The position numbers and the translations under genes are program-made. A model generated the notes under the pieces. It was not told the DNA's origin, did no database searches, and saw only the letters and a program-made list of their open reading frames with translations. A DNA stretch of 64,000 nt, taken from assembly GCA_948567375.1 (NCBI GenBank), contig OX419758.1, positions 60,579,001 to 60,643,000 of the forward strand. Reading direction: 5' to 3'. The DNA comes from Lunularia cruciata (Eukaryota > Streptophyta > Marchantiopsida > Lunulariales > Lunulariaceae). Shown here in pieces: positions 32,577 to 43,688 of the stretch (within the stretch, counting starts at the first letter, position 1; each line of letters begins with the position of its first letter).

Positions 32577-33025
32577 TGTAACAATATGGAGTTTAGCAAT
32601 AAAGTTAGTAAGAGTTAAAAAAGTAGCAAAAAGGCCAAATTAGCCTAGAATATTCCAAAAGTATCTAGGAAGCTTCTTGGGAAGTTTCTTGACTAGCTTA
32701 GTTTGGAAGTTGGAAGTTTGGAAGTTTGGAAGTTGGAACTAGCTTAGCTGGAAGTTTCTAGAAGGAAACTTCTAGAAACTTCCAACTAGCTTTGCTTGCA
32801 AGCCAAGTAGACGGCTTCTAGAAAGAAGCTTCTTGGTTAACTTGGCTTGCACTCCAAGAAAGTGGCTCAAGGAAGTTTCTTGAGAAACTTCTCAAGGGCC
32901 TTGTATGCTCTCTATAAATATGAGAGCCAAAGCTCATGCTAGGCATTTGGAGTTTCTCTCATTCAAGTGTCCCAATGTGATCTTCCATTCTCCTATTTCT
33001 CTCTTAGGTCATTTGGTCTTTTACA
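32577..33025 (+). repeat. 3' LTR of element G
   Basis: Begins TGTAACAATATGG and ends CTTTTACA. It is preceded by purine-rich GATGGAGGAATA (probable polypurine tract). It is 449 bases, longer than the 5' LTR because of an expansion of GGAAGTTT units near 32700-32750. It keeps a TATA-like box, CTATAAATA, at 32912-32920, the likely LTR promoter. Confidence 0.85.
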
Positions 33026-33702
33026 AAAATGAACCCTCTAACTCTAGGCCATGGTACATGACAGAAAGTAATCCTACCTGATATTAGATCCATCTATACC
33101 AATGTGTCAACTCACACCATTTGGTGAGGTGAAGAAAGTACTACTATCCCAAATACTATCCACTAGGCAAACAATATCCAAAACTAACATCTTCTTCCAC
33201 TTATCTCTAACATAATAATATAAGGAATGAAATATATCAATAACCTCATCCTCAACCTCAAATCCTCAAGTGCATAAACCTCATCTCTCAAAGTAATTCT
33301 CATCTCTTCAAGTACATCTCTAAAAGAGGTGGAGTGCGAGATCATGTGGAACTCACAATCTCCATGAAACTATATCCATCTTGGGTGTAATCACTTTAGG
33401 CTCTCCTCTAGGCATTCTTGTTATATGAGTTTATGGCACATGAGTTTGTGTTGCTTGAGACTATGTTTTGATACAAATAGTTTGAGTATCATGAGACTAT
33501 GTGTTGGGAGAATGAAAACTTGATTGAGAGAACAATGGGCATACAAATATGGATATTCTATAGAGAAAAATCCATGCATCAATCTGGTAAAAAAAGTATA
33601 CATAAAAACTACACAAATTTCATCTAGTTTGGACAATATTTCCTATGTCCACAACTACATAGGATTTTATTCTCTCAAGAATTATCAAAGTCACAATTTA
33701 CT

Positions 33703-33747
<45 letters not shown>

Positions 33748-33801
33748 CTTGCACTTGTCATCTATTTATCTAGTTTTGGAATGTGTGGTGCTAGTTGATC
33801 C
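33026..33801. other. Spacer with (AC)n(AT)n microsatellite
   Basis: No gene supported. 33703-33746 is a compound (AC)n(AT)n microsatellite. The minus-strand frame 33421-33636 has no recognisable domain. If the LTR at 37973-38563 is followed by its own internal region, the leader of that copia element would lie here on the minus strand. Confidence 0.4.
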
Positions 33802-33806
33802 ATATC

Positions 33807-34381
33807 TATAATACCATTAGTTAGATATATTTTCTAGAGGTGGAACTAGCTTGACAATATCTAGAAGGATGTTTTATATGATGGTTTAAGTAGATCAAAT
33901 AGAAATATCACCAAAAGAGTACTTCCACTAATATGGTAGAGATCAAAAACACCCTTAAAACTTTAGAGCTAAATTTGGATGCCTAAACAAATAAATTAGG
34001 CCTCAAAACATAAAATCATTCCTTCTTCTAAAAAAATAGGTAATACCTTCCACACTTTGTCTATCTTGTCAAGAGCTTTCCAACTATATCTCACCCATGT
34101 TGTTCTAAGCTTCCTACAAGGAGATTCCTTCAAATTAAACTTGTTTGACCAACCAAATAGGACAAAGATCAACATATCACCAATCTGTACAACTAATATA
34201 ATAGTGGAGCTTGCTAACATATTGTCAATCCATATATTTGATCCAAGGGTGGAGCTCCCTTTGAGTGAATCCTCTATGTTATATAATAAAGACAATGTTT
34301 TCCTTTGGGGGTATAAAGGGATGTAGCTCCATGTTTCTCTTGTATTTCTCTTGGGAGTTCTCCTATACTCAAAAAATTACA
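33807..34381 (+). repeat. 5' LTR of element T
   Basis: Starts TATAATACCATTAG (TG mutated to TA) and ends AAAATTACA. It contains the TATA-like TATATAATAAAG near 34272 and matches the 3' LTR along its length. Confidence 0.88.
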
Positions 34382-34382
34382 A

Positions 34383-34393
34383 TAGTATTAGAG
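34383..34393 (+). other. Primer-binding site of element T
   Basis: TAGTATTAGAG follows the LTR by one base. It resembles the initiator-Met site TGGTATCAGAG with two changes, a G-to-A and a C-to-T transition. Confidence 0.55.
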
Positions 34394-35559
34394 TAGGCAT
34401 TGTAATCCAAGAGAGTGGATCATCCTTCTTGGAGGAACATGAGCTCTCAGACCAAGTAATTTTAAAGGGAGAAAACATAATGCAATTCATAGATTGAAGG
34501 GTGTTTTAGAGAGAGGATGGGATGGAGGCTACTAAAGCACAATTTCCTACACCATTGAATCTACTCAACATCAAGATTATGTGAACATTGAACATGAGCA
34601 AGTGAGAGTATATCTCATTTATCATTTGAGTAGAGTTCATGGACATATTGATAAAATTACCAAACCTAATAATTCTACCTATGGTGATATATGATAAAGA
34701 GTGAGATTTGACAATCTATATTATATTATAATGCAATGTAGAACTCAACAATCAAGTAAAAATCATTATAAAGTTAGACCAAAAGTGATGTTTAGGGATT
34801 TTGTAGTCCGTAAATTTGGTGAGGGATATTATCAACAAATTGATAGCTTGTGAGATCCCAATGGTAGTTCCAATTGTTAGTGCACTCTCTTGAGTGATCA
34901 TGCTAACACTCTATTTAAGTAGGAAGTAACAATTAAGCATGTATTGTGTGTATGAATCATGGAGCTATAGTTGTCAAATCTGATGCAAGGGATACAAGGG
35001 ATGTTGAACAAGTTTTGAGAGATCAAGATGACAATAGATGCATTGCAAAGTGAAGTAAGTACCTTCAAGAACAATAAGGTAATGCAAGAAGGGAAATCAT
35101 CCTAATACCAATAGCCAAAGTAATTGGAGAGTCACTCATGCCGATGACACCAACCCCAATCAAAAATGAAGTCACATTGTTATTACTATGGATGAAGGAG
35201 ACATGCAACATTGAGTCTTACAAGGGACAACATTCCATGGGAATAGTAGGAAATTGGACTCAAGAATGAATTGATATTTTTGATTCTTCATAATTGAGAT
35301 CAGAAATCATTCTACATGCGTGTTTTCATGTGAGTGCTTGATTGATAAAGCCGTAACATGGTATGATGCTTGGGAACTATCAATGTTTGTAAAAGCAAGA
35401 GAGATCACAAGAAGGTTGTTGAAGAATTTCCAATCTATGGATTTTATACATTATGGCTCAAACTTCACTGTGAGGATTAAAGCAAAAGAATAACATACGA
35501 GAGTATATGGAAGGATTTCTTGATCTATAGGTCACAATAACCAATATAATAGGAGTAGT
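34394..35559 (+). other. Decayed internal region of element T (gag position)
   Basis: No long frame. Scattered motifs fit a gag-like protein (for example NNKVMQEGKSS and KSKRDHKKVVEEFPIYGF) but not strongly enough to name a domain. The expected protease and RT catalytic motifs are missing. Confidence 0.35.
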
Positions 35560-36910
35560 TTTATAACAAGAATTGAATGATGGATGATACCCAATTGCAT
35601 ATTTCTCTCAAAATTTGTTATTAGAAACATATAACTATCACACCACTGAATGAGAAGAGTTGGCCATTGTCGTTGAAACCAAGAATTGGAAGCACTATCT
35701 TGGCAAGAAGGCATTTGTAATGGAGATAGATCACAACCCTCTATTCTACATCAAGACGCAAAAAAAGATCTATCTTGTTGATAGATTTGATAGGCTAAGT
35801 GGAGAAAATGGTTCAATATGACAATCACCTAAGCAAACGGTAAGAAATAACTTGCAAATGCATTTGTCCAAATACCTATGGCAAACATCTAGAGGTAAAG
35901 GTCAAGATGAACCCAAAATTTTGGCCAACATTTTTATTGCTACAAAGACTAACCCATAAATTGTAGGAGCTCAATCATCCAAAGATGTAATGAGCACCCA
36001 AGGACTCACCATTCATGATAGCAAGTTATAGATCCCTAGATGCTCCAAACCTAAGAACCACCATCCTATTAGAATATCATGATTCTTTTATTGAAGGTTA
36101 CATGGGAGTGGACAAGAGCTTAGATGTAGTGAAATGCCATTACTATTGGCCCAAGATGAGAAAAAATTTGATGGAGTATGTTCAAAGCGATCTACTTTAT
36201 CAACAAAATAAACCCTCTAATTAGGCTCTTTTAGGACTCCTTCAACCCATCCCTACCCCTACATAACATTTGAAACATGTCAACATGGATCCCATTTGTG
36301 AATTGCTCAAGACCACCTTAGGATTTGACTCCATTGTAGTGTTTATAGACCAGCTCAACAAAATGATTCATGTTTATTTTGTGACCAAGGACATGAATGA
36401 TCTCCAATTTGCTCAATTGAACTTAGCTATAATCTTTTCTTATCATGGCTTATCTTGAGTGCTCATCACCAATTGAGGCACTCAATTCACTAGTTTATTT
36501 TGGAGGATGCTCTTTAGCATCTTCAAAACCAAAATGGCCATGTTTACGGCATACCATCCACAAATTGATGGAAAAACAAAGTGGGCTAATTGCACTATCA
36601 AGGACGTGCTCCAAGGCTTTATCTTAGAGGAGCAAGAAGTTAGGACACCTTACTTCCATTGGTAGAATGCTTACAATAATTAAGTGAATGTATCTATACA
36701 TGTCACACCATTCTTCTGCCTGTATGGAGAGCACCCTTTTACACCTTCAAGCTTGGTAAAGATATCCTTGGTGGCTACAAAGTTGACATGGTCAACACTT
36801 TTATTTCTAATATCCAACAGGGTGTAGAGAAGGCCAAGCACAAGTTGTACATCATCCAAAATCAACAAAATCTATATGTAGATGCACATTATAGCCACAT
36901 GGAGTTCAAC
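35560..36910 (+). pseudogene. RNase H and integrase of element T
   Basis: RNase H: LKPRIGSTI in one frame corresponds to NWKHYLGKKAF in the next, followed by VMEIDHNPLFYIKT (third Asp region). Integrase zinc domain: EYHDSFIEGYMGVDKSLDVV, with the second His changed to Tyr, then YYWPKMRKNLMEYV and a disrupted C-x2-C. Core: MDPICELLKTTLGFDSIVVF is open at 36270-36458. AYHPQIDGKTKWANCTIKDV near 36550-36600 has Lys where the catalytic Glu is expected. Confidence 0.72.
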
Positions 36911-37351
36911 ATTGGGGATCAAGTCTAGTTATCCACAACCAATCTTGTGTTAGTTGGCTCTTGTAAGCTCAGACCTCATTTTATTTGACCTTTTCCAATC
37001 CTTTATTGAGTTGGCATAATGGCCTACTGCCTTGAGCTACCGCCACACATGAGGATCCATCTAGCATTCCATGTTTCTTTACTATGTAGATTTGCATCCT
37101 AACCGCTCCACTTTCCTTCCATGCAAGAAGTTAGACCTTGTCCAACATTCATTGATGGCACGGAGGAATATGAAGTCAAATGCATTCTCTAAAAACACAT
37201 CCATGATACCCTCCATCCACATGTGGAATGTCTTGTATATTAGAAAGATTACCCATTGTATGAGGCAACATAAGAGCTAGCATCTAACTTGACTCATGCA
37301 TAAGTGTTTGTGCAATCTTTTGAGCAACAGCTTTGTAACAAAGATGTTGCA

Positions 37352-37367
37352 TTTTAAAAGGGAGAGG
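37352..37367 (+). other. Polypurine tract of element T
   Basis: TTTTAAAAGGGAGAGG directly abuts the 3' LTR start TGTAATACC, as expected for the plus-strand primer. Confidence 0.75.
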
Positions 37368-37938
37368 TGTAATACCATTAGCTAGACATATTATCTAGAG
37401 ATCTAAATTGGCTTGCTAATGTTTAGAAGGATGTTATATATGATGGTCTAAGTACATCACATAGAGATATCACCAAAAGAGTACTTCCACTAATAGGGGA
37501 AAGGCCAAAAACATCCTCAAACTTTAGAGCCAATTTTGGGGGCCTTAAAAAAATATACTAGGCCTCAAAAATGAAATATTACTTCCCTTTAGGTGTTGCC
37601 TTCTCCCCCTTATTGAGAGCTTACCAATGGTATCTCACCCATTTTTTTGAGCTTCCTTCAAAATATTCTACAAAGATTCCCTTAGGTCAAACTTGTTTGA
37701 CCAACTAGATAGGACAATGATCAACATGTCACCAATCCATACAACCAATGTAACAATGGAGTTTGTTGATGTGTCACCAATCCAAGTATCTGATCCAAGG
37801 GTGGAGCTCCCTTTGAGTGAAACTCTTTGCTATATAATAAAAAAAGGTGCTCCTTTGGTGCATTAGAGTTTCAAGGGATGTAGTCTTGTGTTTCTCTTGT
37901 ATTTCTATTGAGTGTTCTCCTATCCCTGGAACATTACA
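37368..37938 (+). repeat. 3' LTR of element T
   Basis: Begins TGTAATACCATTAG and ends GGAACATTACA; 571 bases. Contains TATATAATAAAA near 37834. Solo copies of the family are at 20435-21035, 43730-44467 and 58141-58892. Confidence 0.88.
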
Positions 37939-37972
37939 ATATCTAATCCTAGATAAAAAATTTGATACCAAA

Positions 37973-38563
37973 TGATACATGTAACCTCATGAAATTCTAT
38001 AATTGGAGTCTATTCCCATGATGTCATGTAGGATATATTATATACAATAGACATTTCCATTGTGGAATCCAATAGTCCTTTAGTAGAATTTCATAAGAGA
38101 CATTCTTGCAAGTCCTTTAGCTGATCTTGAAGGAGCCATTCCCATAGGTCCAACAGCCAATCTTGTAGGAACCATTCTTGCAAGTCCCATAGCCAATCCT
38201 ACAACCATTCTTGCTGCTCCCATAATCCCATAGAACACATTTGTCTCTAACTTAAGCTGAATGTAAATTCTTTTTAGAGCTTCATTTTCCATGATCTTGG
38301 TGCTTGCAGAAAACCCTTGAAAAGACACTTCTAACAAGATAAGGCACATCTCATTGACATCTATATTTGTAGAGACATCAGTCCCCATGTGAATTTCCTT
38401 TCTATACATTTCCATAAATAGAATCCCATAAGTTGAAGATTTCTCCCATACTTACACTTCTACACTCCCATAAAAGATCTATCTTGTATAAACTCTTCAA
38501 CATTCCCATAGTATATTTGTCCCATAGAGCATTTGTGTATTTAATAAGACTCTACACTTAACA
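37973..38563 (-). repeat. Copia LTR flanked by a polypurine tract and a primer-site-like sequence
   Basis: On the minus strand it begins TGTTAAGTGTAGAG directly after AAGTGGGAGAT (38564-38574), the classical plant copia polypurine tract. It ends near ATGTATCA and is followed by TTTGGTATCA (37963-37972), which resembles a Met-tRNA primer site. Within it 38090-38230 has degenerate tandem units around CATTCTTGCAAGTCC. The end at 37973 is less certain than the start. Confidence 0.6.
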
Positions 38564-39700
38564 ATCTCCCACTTGGAGTTTGACATTATTTGTAACTCTA
38601 ATGTACAAGACCTTTTTGATCAATTGACTTTGAAATCCAATTGCAACTATGCATTACTTGAGTTCTTTGAATGTGATTACCTTGGTAAAGATATGTATAG
38701 GATTGCTAACTCTAGTAATTTTTACCAAAGTCAATGCTCCACCATATACCAATTCACAAATGAAATGATACCTCAATTGAATATGCTTTTTCTTGGCATG
38801 AAACACAAGATTCTCTATAGGACTAAAAGCACTCTAGCTATCACTATCAAGAATATTGTCATCATGTTTCTTGCCAAGCTCTACCCTAAATTTTTCCAAT
38901 CAGATCATCTCCTTGGTAGCATTTGAGATGGCCATGTACTCAACTCCTATGGTAGAAAGAGCAACACTCTTTTGTAATCAAGACATCCAGCTAATAGCAA
39001 TACCACGTAAGGTAAACACATACCCTATAGTGCTCTTTTTATTATCTAAGTCTCTTCCAAATGAAGCTCAATGAAGCTCTCTAAAACAACATTTGTTTGC
39101 TTAAAGGAAAGTTCCTTACCAAAGGTACCTTTCAAGTATCATAACTACCATCTTATTGCTTCCCAATGCTCTCCTCTTGGGTTTGACATGAATATGCTTA
39201 CAACACTCACTACATGAGCAATGTTTGGTCTAGTGCATACCATTGCATACATCAAACTCCCAATTGCTGATGCATAAGGTACTTGATTTCCTATTTTCTC
39301 TATCTATATCTATTCTTGGTTATTGGTCCTTAGAGAGTTTGAAGTGACTTTCCAAGGGAGTGGTTTGAATTGTAGCATTATGTAGACCAAATTTATCCAT
39401 CAACTTCTTAATGTAATTCTCTTGAGACAGCTTGATGGTACAAGCAAATTTATCTCTACTAATCCTCAATCCAAGTATCTACTATGAAGGACCTAGGTCT
39501 TTCATTTCAAATACAATCATACAATTAGTGCATTAGCATGTTGATCTCTCTCATGTTGGATCCATCAACCAACATATCATCGTCATAAAGTAGCAAGATA
39601 ATGTAGACTTGCTACTCCAAATGTTTCTACAACTACAAGGTCTTTGGACTACTTCTTATATTAAATATCCTACAAATACAAAGAACTTCTTTCAATGAAG
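38564..39700 (-). pseudogene. Ty1/copia RT-RNase H fragment
   Basis: Minus strand, many stops. YDDDMLVDGSNMREIN (RT palm, Y-x-D-D, near 39540-39600), TTPLGKSLQTL near 39350, QQLGV.CMQWYALDQT (SLMYAMVCTRPD region) near 39230, then GYVF/WMSWLQKSVALST-like and EYMAISNATKEM-like RNase H motifs across frames. It ends in RYHFIRELV-like sequence just before the polypurine tract. The gag, protease, integrase and most of the RT are absent upstream, where X-type sequence begins. Confidence 0.68.
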
Positions 39701-39711
39701 TGTCTTTGGTC

Positions 39712-42000
39712 CTAAGTTCTACCATGAAGAATTACCTTCACCTTTAAAATTCTAAGAAAGAGCTCAATATGCTCCTTGTAATTGACTATCTCTTGTAGAT
39801 AGGTATCACAAATCTTAGTGAGCTTCTTATCTTTATATGTTCCTTGAGTTTTAACAATAAGCTTGTCTATTATTTCTTCTTTGTATGTCTTGCACTTCAT
39901 CTCTTGGACTTGCAACTTTAGCTCATGTAAATTTACCTTTGTTACCTTCCCTTGAGCTACTTCTTCCAACATCCTTACAAATTGATCTTGGGCTCTCCTC
40001 CAACTACTCTCCTCCTACTTCCTTCTTCACTCCTTCCAACATTTATGGTTGATCAACTTCCCTCTCTTCTTTCTCCTTCTTCAACTCAACAACCATCACT
40101 TCAAGTTTAGCAACCATTTTACTCCTATATTTGGTGAACTACATATCAAGGGTAACCAATTGAATCTTGGTCTTCTCTATCTCCCCTCAAATACACACAA
40201 CCTCCTCATCTTTAGCTTTTAGTTGATCTTTGTACCTCTATTGCTTACCTTTGGCCTTGAGTCAAAGGGCTCTCAATTCACCTTGCAACCTTTGGATGTC
40301 CTTTTTGTGTTGACTATAGGCAACTACAAAAGATGTGTGTTGTCACTTGACTTCATGATTTTCTTGCATAAGAGTGTTCACTTTTTTTACCGCTTCCTTG
40401 TACAAGTTCCTCATTTTTTCCATCTCTTCCTTCCATTTAGCCTTCTTTGCACTCTAAGTATAGTTGATCTTGTGGAGTATTTAGACAAGTGTGGTGTAAT
40501 TGACCATATTAGGGTAAAATTCTTGATATTGTGGTAGAAGAAGCTCCATCATTTGCAATGTTGATCTCATTGAGTGGAATATGAAATTTGCTCCTTCTTT
40601 GATTAATAATAAGGGTTCTTGGGGGTATGCACCTCTTCTTACTTTAGCTTGTGTTGCACTTGGAAGGTCTTTGCATTCTTCATTCACCTCTACTCTTTCT
40701 TTTGCTTCTTGATATTTTATTTTTTGGTTTCTTGTTATTCTTTGCTCTTAATTTCTTCTTTTCTTTCTTTGGTCCTCACTTGCACTTCTTTGGAGAAATT
40801 TACTTATTGGTTAGAACTAGGAGGTACTTTGATGCAATGTTTCTCCATAGTCTTCAGTATGCTCCTCTTTTTCTTCACTTTGCTTTTGGTTTGGAGCAGA
40901 TTGGGAATCTTTGTATTGTTCTTCTCCCTCCAACCCCAATGCCTATACTTGCAATGTGTAGGATCCTTCTTCTTCTAAGGCTTCTGATTCCTCTTCCAAA
41001 GTTGCATCTATTATTTGGAGATTTCTTATTAGTCTCAATGCCAATTTTTTAGACTTTGCTAGAGGTATCCTTCTCTTCTTCTTTGTGGTGGTAGTTCCTT
41101 CTTCTTCCACCAATATGAATTCTCTAGTTGATACATACGTTGTACCTACTAATATATACTTCTTGATTATGAACTTCCTTTAGGCTATAATGCAAAGTAC
41201 CATGCTTGATTGTAGTGATTGGGGAATGTTTTTTGCTCCTCCTTTGTCAATAGATTCAACACCATGTAGAACTAGATGGCCAAAGGGACCAAGTAAGTTG
41301 CTCCACAGTCTTCTTCAAACTCCCTAAGCAAACTCCTTGCTTGGAAATAAAATTTGTTTTCCAAATTGACAAGCTCCACTTGATACATGTATTCAAAGAA
41401 GATGGCTTGGCTATTGGTGAGGTAAGTTGCTCTTTTTGGCTTGAAAAACTTCATAACTACCTCCATGATTGTTGCTTGGGCTAGATCCTTGTAACTAGTC
41501 ACTCTCTATTTGCTATTCTTGGACTTTTTTCTATAAAAGATGCCTTGATATGGTTTTCCAGTGCTTTGTCTATTGGCTTAAACTTTGTATTAAATTTCAT
41601 CACGCCTATTGGTCCTACATCTACACCCAAAATTATTCTCTATTTCTCTTGGTCTAGTTGTAAAAGACCCTACAACTAGACCAAAGAGAATTGGAGAATT
41701 ATTTTATCTCATGTCCTCTATCATTCCCTCCTTCCTCCTCTTCATCTCATGGATAAATTTGAAGTCTCTCAACTCCTAATTATATATAGCAAGAAAGAAG
41801 GATGCTTGCTTTGAATTACTTCACTCCTACAATGAATAGACCATTTGTTAATTGTTGGGCTACAAATAATAGTTTTGAGGATCTTCCTCATGGGTTCCTA
41901 GAAAAACACAATGCTTCTTACAAAATTTGGTATGGGTACAAAGGCAAAGGCTGGACAACTGAAAAGGTGGTAAAGACTAAAAAGGCTTGTTAAGACTTGA
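39712..42000 (-). pseudogene. Copy of the element X reading frame
   Basis: On the minus strand: VTSYKDLAQATIMEVVMKFF and KPKRATYLTNSQAIFFEYM (41272-41502) match element X at 26235-26330. A long Lys/Glu-rich stretch follows (40450-41100), then NLHELKLQVQEMKCKTYKEE (39712-39972), matching 30310-30370. The domain order agrees with element X, without the S insertion. It runs straight into the copia fragment, so the X 3' end is missing here. Confidence 0.55.
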
Positions 42001-43300
42001 AATCTCTAAGCTCACCAATACATAAGATTGAAATCATTTGCAAAAAGTGAAATGGATCAATGTGCACTTGCTTTTATAGTTAGATTGTTCAATCATTATT
42101 CTTTAATAGCCAAATAATCAATGATGCTCTCTACAAAATGCAAGCTCCTCCTTGAATGCAAATCCTCTTTAGTAGTAGCTCTTTACCCATGTGGTGGCAC
42201 ATTCAAATTGATTGTACATTCTTTGGGTCCAAGGATCCTTTGTGGCTATGTTCTGTGCCCTTGACCACCCTTTGTACTTGACTCCTTTGCATTATTCCTT
42301 CAAAGTTATACTTGTTCTTTTGTTCTATAACATATAGAAATGCAACTCCAAAGTAAACTTAACTAAGAATTTTTTCCTTCTTAAACAAGAAATTATTCTA
42401 CCATATCTGTACAAACAATTGTGAAATGAATAAAAAGAATGAAAATTGTAAAAATGTGTGCACCACACAACACTTGGCACCAATGGTTGTTAGTCCAATT
42501 GCGAGGATGATGTCATAGAGAATTTACCTCCTTGCTTAATCCTTATTTTCAACTCCTATGCAATACTTGCTAAAAGATAACTCCAATCCGACAAAAGAAA
42601 ACTAAGGTGGTACTCCTTCAAGAATTCCTGATGGGCTGCCATCTCAAAATTCTCAATGGCTAGCATTTTGCGTTTCGACCAACCCAGCCCATACTTGGTT
42701 CTCTCATCATTTCATCTTGATAGACACTCAAATTCCCTCTATGATTGTTTGATAGTCTATCAACTAAACTCATGGATCTATTCTTCTTGGTGCTACAAGA
42801 TCTAAACATAGGAAACTTAGGATGCAAATCCTACTATTTCTGCATCGTGCAATTTTATATCAAATTGACATGATTCCTTTGTGCTTCTTTAGTCTATTTC
42901 TATCACATGCAAGCTAAATGGGCAGTTTTTTTAGAAGGCTCACTAAAAGAAATCCAAGCACCATCATGCAAATTAAATATACACTCTGCTAGCTCATCAT
43001 GAATTTGGTGTAGTCTATACTATAAGTCCTTATTTTGGTCTTAATGAGTCTCTTATTTGGGTTATCCTTTGGGTTTCAGCTTGTAACAAACCTCTTTGCG
43101 TCCTATGGTCGCTACATATGCCAAAAAAGATCCCCTTTGCTTCCTTTGGTGTCCTTCTGGTTTTAGCCTATGGTCAATTTAACTAACTCTACTAAATGTA
43201 TAAATTGGAACCAAAACAAGCAAAAAATTTAGACTTTTAAATTTCAATTTAAAAGCTAAGTATTGCTAAAAGAATGTAAAACAAGCATACATATAGGAAT
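42001..43300. other. Non-coding DNA, nothing recognised
   Basis: AT-rich, short frames only, no clear element ends. Confidence 0.3.
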
Positions 43301-43304
43301 TCTA

Positions 43305-43550
43305 AGAAATCTCTAGAAGCTTTTAGAAAATTTAAACAGATCAAGTAGCTTGTATGCCAAGATGAATGCTAGCTTAGTTTGTAATCCAAAAAAGGAAGGA
43401 AAGGAAGCTTCCTTGAAAGACTTGTTCTTTAATTACATGCAAATACCAAAGCTTGGGCTCAAACCAAGCCTTTGGAACTTCGTTCTATTGAGAGTTCTCA
43501 ATTTGTATCTTCCATTCTACTATTTCTCTCCTTGGTCTATTAAAATGAAG
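43305..43550 (+). repeat. Divergent fragment of a G-family LTR
   Basis: Shares with the G LTRs the order TCTAGAAGC, TAGCTTG...GCCAAG, GGAAGCTTC, and near the end ATCTTCCATTCT followed by CTATTTCTCTCCTTGGTC. Divergence is high and no flanking duplication is visible. Confidence 0.55.
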
Positions 43551-43688
43551 GTACTTCCATTATGAGACCAAGATAGAAATAAAGAGTTGTCTAATACTCC
43601 ATAAATTTGAAAATGCACCTATATTGTATATGGCTAGAGTGCAAATAAATTTGCATCAAATTTTAGCCCATTGTAAACTTTCAAACAA

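Larger units (their letters stand above)
19654..33025 (+). mobile_element. Ty3/gypsy chromovirus (element G) with nested insertions
   Basis: Both LTRs are present in direct orientation: 19654-20068 and 32577-33025. GAAAT precedes the first and AAAAT follows the second, a 5-bp duplication with one transition. Between them the order gag, zinc knuckle, protease, RT, RNase H, integrase, chromodomain is plus-strand throughout. The internal region is inflated by a family T solo LTR (20435-21035), an 0.8 kb insert in the RT (22832-23619), and element X (25281-31562), which itself holds an S element. All reading frames are decayed, and the two LTRs differ by many substitutions and indels, so the insertion is old. 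Confidence 0.85.
33807..37938 (+). mobile_element. Ty3/gypsy element of family T, both LTRs and perfect duplication
   Basis: LTRs at 33807-34381 and 37368-37938. ATATC is exactly duplicated at 33802-33806 and 37939-37943. Internal order on the plus strand is primer-binding site, a gag-like decayed stretch, RNase H, integrase, polypurine tract. The catalytic RT is not found, so the copy carries an internal deletion as well as many stops. The element lies just beyond the end of the copia LTR at 37973. Confidence 0.88.

Noticed and set aside
18954-33746. Similar (AC)n(AT)n tracts about 650 bases outside each end of element G
   Set aside because: Flanking sequences of the two tracts do not match each other, so the symmetry is coincidence.
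40619-41052. Two overlapping plus-strand frames of 119 and 133 codons, very rich in Leu and Phe, like membrane proteins
   Set aside because: They are the antisense of a Lys/Glu-rich minus-strand coding remnant (AAG/GAA read backward gives CTT/TTC). No start context or domain.
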